Part shown: positions 1 to 7,065 of the stretch, piece by piece
Layout of the letters: the number at the start of each line of letters is the position of its first letter
Numbering within the stretch: position 1 is the first letter of the stretch
Assembly: GCF_021648855.1 (NCBI RefSeq)
Contig: NZ_JAKJHX010000119.1
Coordinates: 1-16,373, forward strand
DNA: 16,373 nt
Source: Tychonema litorale BBK16
Lineage (GTDB): Bacteria > Cyanobacteriota > Cyanobacteriia > Cyanobacteriales > Microcoleaceae
Direction: 5' to 3'
Made by a program: the position numbers and the translations under genes
The notes under the pieces: generated by a model
Seen by the model: only the letters and a program-made list of their open reading frames with translations
Databases searched by the model: none
What the model was told of the DNA's origin: nothing

Positions 1-540
1 TGCCGTCTCCTAATTTCCGCCACTAATAATTCCGATGCTACCGGAAGTGATATAACGAGTCTAACGGCATTGCCGTCTCCTCCGTCTTCTTCCTTCTGAT
101 ATATATTAAATTTCTGAATTAATCCGGGTTTCTCAAATGCTGTGCCGTAGGTTGAGAATACATTGCAGTTCCCTACATTCTGCTGACTCCCGATTCCAGA
201 TTCTCCAACCCCCAAAATTCCGTCCCAGGGCCAGTTCGTAAATTGTCCACTTAGTGGCCTTGCACCACCCTCACTCGCAAGTGCGATCGCCCAACCTGCA
301 AAATAGCTCAGAATGCTTTGACAGTCTGGGTTTAAGAAAAATATCAGTCATCCCCCACAGCCAAAGCTCACAATCAGATTCAGCAGCCAAAAAGAGTTGC
401 ATGAGAGAGTGGAACACCTGCGTTACTGCACTGTTTGTACTTCCCGTACATTCAATGTATTGAGAGTTGAATCAGCACAACGAGCGAAACCCGCCAACAA
501 CTGCATCACTCTCTCTGACACCTACCACCGGATAAACGCC
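1..540. other. Upstream region without a confident gene
   Basis: No plus-strand gene is convincing here. A minus-strand frame stays open from about 347 to the left edge (stop at 348-350). Its translation has readable stretches such as FTNWPWDGILGVGESGIG, but it has no ATG and I do not recognise the product. The region also holds palindrome relics: ACGGCA-T-TGCCGT at 64-76 and the half site TGCCGTCTCC at both 1-10 and 71-80. These, plus a HIP1 site at 283-290, favour degenerate intergenic repeat DNA over a gene. A left-running gene fragment is the alternative. Confidence 0.4.
318..347 (+). promoter_or_regulatory. Candidate sigma-70-type promoter for hetZ
   Basis: A perfect -35 box TTGACA at 318-323 is followed after 18 bases by TATCAG at 342-347, a 4/6 match to TATAAT. 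It would give a leader of roughly 185 bases before the chosen hetZ start. This is read from sequence only. Confidence 0.3.
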
Positions 541-1779
541 ATGACTGTCACAACTGCCACCAACTCCCTCAACCTCAACACCGTTTCGGCCATCAACTCC
601 CTTCAAACTGCCTCCAGCGAACAAATCGTCGAAATCAATAACACTCCCAACGCCAACATCCTCGCCTTGGCTGACTTCGCCCTGAAAGCCTTGGAAGCAC
701 AGATGAAATCACCCACTCGTAGCGCTCAAGCAGTGGCGATGCGGATTGCGAAGGAAGTTGAACGGATTTGCGAAAAAAGCGATCGCATCCAAGTTTCCGG
801 CGAAGTCCAATCTTGGCAAATCACTCTAGCCGAACACCGCTTACAAAAAACTCTTCAATACTATAACCTCGGTTCTAAGCAAGGCCGCGTTGAACTTCAC
901 TCTCACCTCGCATCGATGATTTACCGCCACGTTGCTTCTTTTCGATCGAACTTGAACTTCCAAGCTCGCTACAACATGATTGAAGACTTTTTGCAAGGCT
1001 TTTACATTGAATCTTTGAGAGCTTTCCGCCGCGAACACCAAGTCGATGTCACCTACCAGCCCCGCACACAGCTAGAATTGGCTGAGTACATGGCTTTCAC
1101 CGAACACTACGCCAAACGCCAAATTGGTTTACCAGGCCGCAATCGCCAACGCTTGATTGTCCTCCGCGCTCAAGGATTTGCGAAGGGTCAACCTCCTGAA
1201 ACTGCGATCGACATTGAAATGGCTGTAGAATCCGGCAAGGGTGAAGATGCTGAAATGCACAGTCGTTCTGCGGCGCTGCAACAAGTGCGCGAACAAATGG
1301 TGGCTGAAGCTGTTGATCCCGCTGATGCTGTGTTGCGCGATCGGGTAGTATCGGAATTGATTGCTTATCTGGAATCGCAAAATCAGCCAGAATGTGTGAG
1401 CTACTTAACTTTGAAATTGCAAGACCTTTCTGCTTCTGAAATCGATCGCGTTCTTGGTTTGTCTTCTCGTCAGCGCGACTACTTGCAACAACGTTTCAAG
1501 TACCATGTCGAAAAGTTTGCTCGTACTCAAAACTGGAAACTGGTTCACGAATGGCTCGGTGCTGATGTCGATCAAAAGTTGGGAATGACTTCTGATAAGT
1601 GGGAAGCATTTCGTGCTCAACTTTCCCCGGAACAACAACAACTATTGGCGATGAAGCGGAATCAAGAAAGCGAGAGTGCGATCGCCACTGCGATCAAATG
1701 CACTCCCAAACAAGTTCAAAAACGCTGGGCACAACTGTTGGATCTGGCTAGCCAGACTCGCAACAGCAGCCAAGCTTAA
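541..1779 (+). CDS. hetZ: HetZ-family DNA-binding regulator
   Basis: The product is 412 residues, close to the roughly 400 of Anabaena HetZ, a regulator acting early in heterocyst differentiation and pattern formation; relatives also occur in filamentous cyanobacteria without heterocysts. I recognise the family from the central blocks RVELHSHLASMIYR, LELAEYMAFTEHY and RQRDYLQQRFKYHVEKFA. Residues about 288-327 (DLSASEIDRVLGLSSRQRDYL) look like the helix-turn-helix of sigma region 4, and 361-402 looks like a second one. The frame is open back to an ATG at 397, but those 48 extra residues (MHERVEHLRYC) are unlike the family, and the Thr/Asn-rich start at 541 gives the usual length. No strong Shine-Dalgarno precedes 541. 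It stands alone, with a terminator about 240 bases downstream. Which member of the HetZ/HetZ-related group it is remains uncertain. Confidence 0.8.
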   Translation: MTVTTATNSLNLNTVSAINSLQTASSEQIVEINNTPNANILALADFALKALEAQMKSPTRSAQAVAMRIAKEVERICEKSDRIQVSGEVQSWQITLAEHRLQKTLQYYNLGSKQGRVELHSHLASMIYRHVASFRSNLNFQARYNMIEDFLQGFYIESLRAFRREHQVDVTYQPRTQLELAEYMAFTEHYAKRQIGLPGRNRQRLIVLRAQGFAKGQPPETAIDIEMAVESGKGEDAEMHSRSAALQQVREQMVAEAVDPADAVLRDRVVSELIAYLESQNQPECVSYLTLKLQDLSASEIDRVLGLSSRQRDYLQQRFKYHVEKFARTQNWKLVHEWLGADVDQKLGMTSDKWEAFRAQLSPEQQQLLAMKRNQESESAIATAIKCTPKQVQKRWAQLLDLASQTRNSSQA

Positions 1780-1910
1780 CGGGTACTCCAACATGAAAGT
1801 TACCGTTTTCTTGAGACTGGAAAGTGCGATCGGGTGCGGAGTCCTGAAAAGAATGCCCGCCCCGGCACCCGCCTTCAAATCTCCCACAGGAGATGCTGGA
1901 TTTTGACACT

Positions 1911-1931
1911 CTCAGGTCTAAAGACTCTGAG
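1911..1931 (+). terminator. Weak hairpin after hetZ
   Basis: CTCAG-GTC pairs with GAC-T-CTGAG around a TAAA loop, with one bulged T, and is followed by only three T residues. It may be a weak terminator or RNA-end hairpin, or chance. Confidence 0.25.
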
Positions 1932-2016
1932 TTTCTCGCATCCCATATTACTTTTATGAAAGCTTTTGAGCTAATTCAATATATTAAAACTGCACTAATT
2001 TTATTTAATATCTATC

Positions 2017-2047
2017 ATTCCCAGGTTATCCCTGGGAATTTGTTTTT
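2017..2047 (+). terminator. Rho-independent terminator after hetZ
   Basis: A perfect 9-bp stem ATTCCCAGG / CCTGGGAAT with loop TTATC is followed at once by TTGTTTTT. The T-tract lies on the plus side only, so it ends rightward transcription, presumably that of hetZ. It is read-through protection for the kinase gene downstream. Confidence 0.55.
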
Positions 2048-2055
2048 GGAGTAGA

Positions 2056-2118
2056 AACAGGCAAGATGCCTGTTCCACAAAGATTCAATATTCTTGTGGA
2101 ACAGGCATCTTGCCTGTT
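2056..2118. repeat. Inverted pair of ACAGGCA/TGCCTGT palindromic repeats
   Basis: Two copies of a repeat face each other. The arms 2056-2080 and 2094-2118 are perfectly complementary over 25 bases around a 13-base loop. Each arm is itself a hairpin (ACAGGCA-3 nt-TGCCTGT). A third copy lies beyond the kinase gene at 4717-4742, and GTGCAACATAT follows both sites (2129-2139 and 4759-4769). This marks a dispersed genomic repeat rather than a gene-specific control site. Confidence 0.8.
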
Positions 2119-2238
2119 CTTGAGAATGGTGCAACATATGAGTTTCAATCGCCGAGTCCCATAAATAACATAGTGAGCCCAAATTTGGTATGATCGTCAG
2201 CACAAACGATCGCACCCGCAACAGATATTATAAAATTT

Positions 2239-4641
2239 ATGTGTCTCAATCCCGGAGATATACTGGCTGGACGCTACAAAATCATCGATAGATTAGGACA
2301 GGGAGGATTTGCCATAACCTACACAGCTCAAGATATCCAAAAGCCCACAAATCCCCTGTGCGTGATTAAGGAAATTCCTTTTCCTAAATCCGACAATCCC
2401 CAGGTATTGGAAAGAGCCAGGAACCGATTTCAAAGAGAAGTTAACGCTTTGCAGACTTTGGGCCATGACTCGCGCATTCCTGAATTGTTCGATCGCTTTG
2501 AGGAAAATGAAAATTTTCACTTAGTTCAAGAATACATTGAAGGGACACCCCTAAGTCAAGAACTCATTCAAGGTCGCCAGTGGAAGGAAGCAGATGTAAT
2601 CGGTTTGTTACGAGAAATTATAGGAATTTTAATTTTTATTCATACCGCAAATGTTATTCACCGCGATATTACACCTTCTAACTTGATTCGGCGTACAAAA
2701 AATCGTAAAATTGCGCTGATTGATTTTGGGGCTGTCACAGAAATCACCACTTTTACTTCTAACAGTACAGGTGAAATATTGACATCGCAGGCGATCGGTA
2801 CAAGCGGTTATATGCCTCCTGAACAATACAATCCGCGGTCTGTCCCGAAACCCTACAATGATATTTATTCAGTAGGAATCATCGCGATTCAAGCCCTCAC
2901 CGGCAGGCATCCCAGAAATCTGCCACATGACCCCGAAACTGGCGAAATACTCTGGAATTTTTCAACATCCGATCGAATTAGCGATGATCTAACAAATATT
3001 TTAAATAAAATGGTTCGTTTCGATTTTCAGCAGCGCTACCAATCTGCTACTGAGGTGTTAGAAGCCTTAGATTTGCTCAACTTGAAGCAGCCGACCGATT
3101 TACCGCTAACACCACCACCGACTCGATCGAACTTTCGCTGGTTGTTGTTCGGATTTGCGGGACTGGGGGTTGCATTGGCGATCGCCTATTTTATCCCCAG
3201 ATTACTTCGACCACCAATTCCATTAGAGCGTGTCGATCGAGTCAGCGCTGGAGAAGAACTCATCATTCAAACCTCACCCTTGTGGTCAAAACAAAGAGCA
3301 ATCAAAGAATTTGCCGATGGAAATTATCCAGAGGCTTTGAAATTGTTCAAACAGTCGTGGCGACAAGACCGTAAAGATCCAGAAACTTTAATTTACCTGA
3401 ATAATTCGCTGCTGATGGCAACACAAGCAGAGTATTACACGATCGCGATCGTGGTTCCCATTCGCAGAAATCAAAACGGCAGCATCCTCAATGCCAACTT
3501 AGCGGAAGAACTGCTCCGTGGCATTGCTCAAGCTCAAACCGAAGTTAATTTAAATCTGCTGACTCCCAACAATCGCGATCGAGAATTTAAAAATTTCCCA
3601 GGTCAAGAATTTCTCGATCCGAAATCGATGAACGGCAAAGGTCTCAGAGTGATAATTGGTGATGATGCAAACCTCAAGTTAGAGGCAATTAAAAGGGCAA
3701 ATTCCTTAGTCGCTCAACCAGATATTTTAGCAGTTATCGGACACTATACCAGCGACATGACAGTGGAAACAGTAGATATTTACAATGAAAATAAAGTGGT
3801 CGCTATTTCTCCAGGAAGTACAACAGAAGAACTGACGCGAAAACCCCGAAAATTCTTCTTTCGGACTGCTCCGACAACTAGCACAGAAGCTGAAGGTTTA
3901 GCAAATCAACTCCTCTCAGTCGGTGAGAAAAAAGTTGCGGTATTTTACAATCCCAACAGTCCGTTCAGCGCTTCTTTGTGGGAAGAATTAAAAAAGCAGT
4001 TTGAAGCCAAAGGAGGCGCGACTTATAGAATCCCTAATTATTACGACTTATCTCAAAATAATTTTAACGCCGAAGCAGCAATCAAAGAAGTTGAGAAAGC
4101 TGGAATAACAGCCATAGCTTTAATGCCAGATGGTCAAGTCACAAGTTCCCTGGAAAATGCGATCGCCATGATTAAGGCTAACAAAGATCGCCGTTGGATT
4201 GTCGCGCCTTGGACACTCTACGATCCGAAAACTTTAGAGGCTGCAAAACAGCTAAAGTCTGTCGAAAAACTGGTTATATCTGTGTTCTGGCATCCCTTAA
4301 CCAGTTTTGACAAAAAATTCCCGGAAAATGTTAAAAAGTTGTGGGTAGGCCAGGTTAATACTCGATCGGCTTTAACCTACGACGCCACTCGGACACTGAT
4401 TAAAGCCATAGAAATGCAGCCCCAACCAAGCCGCGAAGGAATGCAAACAACCTTAGCCAATCCAAATTTTAAAGCCACGGGAGCTACAGGTATCATTGAA
4501 TTTGACTCGAAGACTGGAAATCGGAAAAATCCTCCTCAACAATTGGCGCATATTGTTCCGTGTTCTAGAGAACAGTTTGGCGTTACATTTGTGCCGATCG
4601 AGTTTCCCACAGCCGCCGCCGCAGGTTTAAAATGCGAGTGA
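2239..4641 (+). CDS. Transmembrane Ser/Thr kinase with periplasmic-binding-protein sensor domain
   Basis: The 800-residue protein has a Hanks-type kinase domain at about 12-280: glycine loop GQGGF (20-24), lysine 44 in VIKEI, HRD at 141-143 with Asn148, DFG at 162-164, and PPE at 193-195 in the activation segment. The catalytic loop reads HRDITPSN, so the lysine usual in HRDxKPxN is threonine, a variant seen in other bacterial kinases. One membrane helix spans about 300-320, and a short TPR-like helical pair follows (about 353-390). Residues from about 398 to the end look like a type I periplasmic binding protein of the branched-chain amino acid ABC-receptor kind (IAIVVPIRR, VIGHYTSDMTVETVDIYNENKVVAISPGST in two lobes). 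The likely design is a receptor kinase with external ligand binding and internal phosphorylation; ligand and targets cannot be inferred. The start at 2239 gives a normal kinase N-terminus (GRYKIIDRLGQGGF), though no clear Shine-Dalgarno is present. Confidence 0.85.
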   Translation: MCLNPGDILAGRYKIIDRLGQGGFAITYTAQDIQKPTNPLCVIKEIPFPKSDNPQVLERARNRFQREVNALQTLGHDSRIPELFDRFEENENFHLVQEYIEGTPLSQELIQGRQWKEADVIGLLREIIGILIFIHTANVIHRDITPSNLIRRTKNRKIALIDFGAVTEITTFTSNSTGEILTSQAIGTSGYMPPEQYNPRSVPKPYNDIYSVGIIAIQALTGRHPRNLPHDPETGEILWNFSTSDRISDDLTNILNKMVRFDFQQRYQSATEVLEALDLLNLKQPTDLPLTPPPTRSNFRWLLFGFAGLGVALAIAYFIPRLLRPPIPLERVDRVSAGEELIIQTSPLWSKQRAIKEFADGNYPEALKLFKQSWRQDRKDPETLIYLNNSLLMATQAEYYTIAIVVPIRRNQNGSILNANLAEELLRGIAQAQTEVNLNLLTPNNRDREFKNFPGQEFLDPKSMNGKGLRVIIGDDANLKLEAIKRANSLVAQPDILAVIGHYTSDMTVETVDIYNENKVVAISPGSTTEELTRKPRKFFFRTAPTTSTEAEGLANQLLSVGEKKVAVFYNPNSPFSASLWEELKKQFEAKGGATYRIPNYYDLSQNNFNAEAAIKEVEKAGITAIALMPDGQVTSSLENAIAMIKANKDRRWIVAPWTLYDPKTLEAAKQLKSVEKLVISVFWHPLTSFDKKFPENVKKLWVGQVNTRSALTYDATRTLIKAIEMQPQPSREGMQTTLANPNFKATGATGIIEFDSKTGNRKNPPQQLAHIVPCSREQFGVTFVPIEFPTAAAAGLKCE

Positions 4642-4645
4642 ATTA

Positions 4646-4769
4646 ATATCTTGCACCATTCTCAAAACACCTTTCAAGGGCGGGATCTGGGACTCACCCA
4701 CAAGAAAATTTACTCTTTGTGGAACAGGCATCTTGCCTGTTCCTGAGCATCCCCACAAGTGCAACATAT
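4646..4769. repeat. MITE-like element with terminal inverted repeats
   Basis: The ends ATATCTTGCAC (4646-4656) and GTGCAACATAT (4759-4769) are complementary at 10 of 11 positions. Inside lie CACCATTCTCAA, the reverse complement of sequence at 2120-2134 beside the upstream repeat, and one ACAGGCA-TCT-TGCCTGT hairpin (4717-4742). About 124 bases with no coding capacity suits a miniature non-autonomous element. No target-site duplication is obvious, so mobility is inferred. Confidence 0.5.
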
Positions 4770-4819
4770 CAATTTATTCGATATATTAAACAAGGTTAGG
4801 TATTTTTATAATAACGCTT

Positions 4820-5542
4820 ATGACTGTCAATCTTGCTCCCTTCACCGCTTCTAGCCTCAAACCTGAAGCCCAGAATGTCTCAGCACTCAAACAAGTCTTG
4901 CAGGCAATTGATGCCGATAGTTGTCCAGCTTTCTATAACTTCCATATGCACACAGTTAACTCTGACGGGCGATCGCAGTCAGATAAAGTGATGGAACAGG
5001 CGATCGCGATCGGGCTCAAAGGCTTAGCTATCACCGACCACCATAGCACCAAAGGTTACGAGCAAGCTCAAATTTGGTTGGATAATTGGAAATTAAACCA
5101 TGCCAACAATAACATCGCAGCACCAACTCTGTGGACTGGCGCTGAAATCAATGCCGAATTGCTCAACAACGACGTACACATTCTCGCTTACGCATTCGAT
5201 CCACAACATTCCAGTCTCAAACCATACTTACGAGGTGATAGAGGCACCGAAGGTACTGATGATTATCCAGCAGAAAAGGTAATTCAAGCTATTCAGGAAG
5301 CAGGAGGTTTAGCCATTCTTGCACACCCTTGTCGGTATCGTTCTACAGCAGATAAATTAATCCCAGAAGCTGCTCGTTTAGGTATTGACGGCGTAGAAAC
5401 ATACTATGCTTACAATAATCCAAATCCTTGGAAACCGAGTCCCAAACAAACTGTTTTAGTCAAAGATTTAGCAGAAACTTACGGCTTGCTTGGAACTTGC
5501 GGAACCGATTCTCATGGCCTGAGTCTTTTAATCCGAATTTAG
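4820..5542 (+). CDS. PHP-domain metal-dependent phosphoesterase
   Basis: The 240-residue protein carries the PHP metal-site signatures in order: HMHT (His42, His44), Asp49, ITDHHS (Asp73, His74, His75), GAEI (Glu109), DVHILAYAFD (His120), LAHP (His169), GVET (Glu193) and GTDSHG (Asp230, His232). PHP proteins use a two- or three-metal centre to hydrolyse phosphoesters; members of this small stand-alone class act on nucleotides or similar small molecules, but the substrate here is unknown. All ligands are present and the C-terminus ends just after GTDSHGLSLL as is usual, so it looks intact. A perfect TATAAT at 4807-4812 sits only 7 bases before the ATG, which would make the message nearly leaderless if used. 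It is a single gene with repeat DNA on both sides. Confidence 0.85.
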   Translation: MTVNLAPFTASSLKPEAQNVSALKQVLQAIDADSCPAFYNFHMHTVNSDGRSQSDKVMEQAIAIGLKGLAITDHHSTKGYEQAQIWLDNWKLNHANNNIAAPTLWTGAEINAELLNNDVHILAYAFDPQHSSLKPYLRGDRGTEGTDDYPAEKVIQAIQEAGGLAILAHPCRYRSTADKLIPEAARLGIDGVETYYAYNNPNPWKPSPKQTVLVKDLAETYGLLGTCGTDSHGLSLLIRI

Positions 5543-5550
5543 ATGATTTA

Positions 5551-5656
5551 GGCATTGGGAATTGGTCATAGGGCATAGGGCATAGGGCATAGGGCATTGG
5601 GAATTGGTCATAGGGCATAGGGCATAGGGCATAGAGCATCGGGAATTGGTTGGTTG
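5551..5656. repeat. 42-bp tandem repeat built from heptamers
   Basis: Two identical 42-base units (5551-5592 and 5593-5634) are followed by a partial, diverged third copy (5635-5656). Each unit contains GGGAATTGGT and then successive GGGCATA heptamers, so 42 is 6 x 7. Exact identity of the first two units points to recent duplication. Confidence 0.9.
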
Positions 5657-5700
5657 TTTTCTGTACTCTGACCAAAGTCGAAGGGTTACTGTTTACTCAT

Positions 5701-5752
5701 TATTGGTTATTGGTTGTTCGTTATTGGTCAACTAGCAACTAACAACTAACAA
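5701..5752. repeat. Heptamer tandem repeat
   Basis: Units in strict register of 7: TATTGGT at 5701, 5708 and 5722 (TGTTCGT between), then CAACTAG/CAACTAA at 5729, 5736 and 5743. It is of the short tandemly repeated repetitive (STRR) kind known in cyanobacteria and lies just beyond the 3' end of cupB. Confidence 0.8.
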
Positions 5753-5773
5753 ATTTAGCAGATTTAAAACTAT

Positions 5774-6940
5774 CTATCGTTCAGGGAAAAGTTGACAAGA
5801 CCTGTTCGTTGGCTGATTCGCCCAATTCAACCGAGAATCCCCAAACCGATCCATCCAACCTTCCAAATAAACCCGATTAGCCTTTTTTTCCTCTGGATCG
5901 GATGTATTCATGGGATGAGGTGCTAAACCAAAAATAGTTGCAGTTGTCACGCAAAACATCGACTTTTGAAAACTCTGACAAATTTGTACTCGCACATCAT
6001 CTTCACCGCGACAGCTAGTGCGATAAACTTCCTGCAAATACTCCGGCAAATAATGCCGCATATCTTGCATCAATTGAGTTGGCGGAATCCCTGCACCTCC
6101 GATCGGTAAAGGATCGGCAAACAAAGCCCCGTAACCAAATTCTTTTTGTTCTTCTGGGATTTGATGGGCTTGAGCGTTGTATGAAACTGTACCAAAAAAT
6201 GCAGTCCCCCGAAAGAAAACTGCCTCTACATAAGGGATGGCAGTATCTGCTAAAAATGTCAACTTAGCTTCTTTTGGAATGATATCGTAGACTTGACCGC
6301 GAATTTTCACACTGTAGGTAATCGGTAGACTAGCTGCGGATACTAAACCAGCTTTCACAAAATCAACTATATCCGCGATCGACTTAGTTTCTTTTCGATC
6401 GTAGGAATCAGATAAGTCGATGAACAAATCGCTCATTACCCGCCAAAACTGACCTAGACCAGTATAGTAAGCCAGCATCCGCACTTGTTCTGGCAAAAAA
6501 TCAGGAAATACTTTGTGGAGTCCCTGCATGAAAATATTGCCTTTTAATTTAGCTGCGATCGCCTTTTCGGCCAAATTGCTAAATTCCGGCGAATCCAAAT
6601 AGCTATCTAAACCACCGCCACCGTGCCACAGCATGGTTCTCATACAATATTCGGCATACTCAAAATTTATGCGATCGTGCCACAAATATCGCATTAATTT
6701 AGGAAAATTAACTTCCCCATTGAAATATTTAAAGAATGGAAAAAGCACTAAAAACTGTTCTTCGGCGATGTAGTTTAAATTTTTAGAATAGGCATCTAGG
6801 ACTATGGCATAACTCTTGAGGACTCCAACAACTTCTATTACATTTTCCTCGGATTCAGGCAGTAAAGCTTTGCCTGATTCCAAGATGTCAATGTATGCAG
6901 ATAAGGGATGGGAAGATGGTTTTAATATGGTACTTGTCAT
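5774..6940 (-). CDS. cupB: CO2 hydration protein of NDH-1MS' complex
   Basis: The 388-residue protein matches the cyanobacterial CO2 hydration family (CupA/ChpY, CupB/ChpX). These proteins sit on the NdhD/NdhF modules of specialised NDH-1 complexes and convert CO2 to bicarbonate on the cytoplasmic face of the thylakoid, driven by electron transport. Recognisable blocks are LWHDRINFEYAEYCMRTMLWHGGGGLD (about 86-112, rich in His and Arg that may serve the zinc site) and FRGTAFFGTVSYNAQAHQIPEEQKEFGYGALFADPLPIGGAGIPPTQL. CupB rather than CupA is chosen because the gene follows an ndhF4-ndhD4 pair divergent from a ccm operon, as in Anabaena PCC 7120, and because CupA is usually longer. It is soluble, without a signal peptide. 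It lies 125 bases downstream of ndhD4 and is probably co-transcribed. The CupA/CupB choice rests partly on context. Confidence 0.85.
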   Translation of the reverse strand: MTSTILKPSSHPLSAYIDILESGKALLPESEENVIEVVGVLKSYAIVLDAYSKNLNYIAEEQFLVLFPFFKYFNGEVNFPKLMRYLWHDRINFEYAEYCMRTMLWHGGGGLDSYLDSPEFSNLAEKAIAAKLKGNIFMQGLHKVFPDFLPEQVRMLAYYTGLGQFWRVMSDLFIDLSDSYDRKETKSIADIVDFVKAGLVSAASLPITYSVKIRGQVYDIIPKEAKLTFLADTAIPYVEAVFFRGTAFFGTVSYNAQAHQIPEEQKEFGYGALFADPLPIGGAGIPPTQLMQDMRHYLPEYLQEVYRTSCRGEDDVRVQICQSFQKSMFCVTTATIFGLAPHPMNTSDPEEKKANRVYLEGWMDRFGDSRLNWANQPTNRSCQLFPER

Positions 6941-7020
6941 TTTGATTTAGCCTTAAATGAAGGAAGTTCGGCAACGGATTTTTTAACGGATTTAACGGAT
7001 AGAAAGAATCCCATCAATCT

Positions 7021-7053
7021 CTGTAGGGACACGGCAGTGCCGTGTCCCTACAG
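7021..7053. repeat. Perfect palindrome between ndhD4 and cupB
   Basis: Arms of 16 bases (7021-7036 and 7038-7053) are perfectly complementary around a single G. The core ACGGCA-G-TGCCGT recurs as ACGGCA-T-TGCCGT at 64-76, so this is a dispersed repeat. In the ndhD4-cupB message it would form a very stable hairpin 12 bases after the ndhD4 stop; no T-tract follows, so it could stabilise the upstream message or attenuate cupB. Confidence 0.8.
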
Positions 7054-7065
7054 ATAGGTCATATT

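Larger units (their letters stand above)
1780..2238. other. Intergenic region hetZ to kinase gene
   Basis: This 459-base gap has no credible gene. In order it holds a weak hairpin (1911-1931), a good rho-independent terminator (2017-2047) and a long inverted repeat of ACAGGCA/TGCCTGT type (2056-2118) with the flanking motif GTGCAACATAT (2129-2139). A TATGAT at 2189-2194 could be the -10 box for the kinase gene, but I see no good -35 box. Confidence 0.6.

Noticed and set aside
50..72. Possible HetR-binding site upstream of hetZ (GAGTCTAACGG)
   Set aside because: It shares TCTAA with the known HetR site, but the flanking arms are not inverted repeats as in the GGGG-TCTAA-CCCC form.
254..463. 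Short plus-strand frame before hetZ
   Set aside because: Low-complexity composition, no ribosome site, overlaps the promoter candidate and shows no family likeness.
2189..2194. TATGAT as the kinase promoter
   Set aside because: No acceptable -35 box at 16-18 bases upstream, so it is mentioned only as a possibility.
5460..5675. Minus-strand frame with repeated MPYALCPMPYDQFP-like peptide
   Set aside because: It is only the translation of the 42-bp/heptamer repeat and overlaps the end of the PHP gene.
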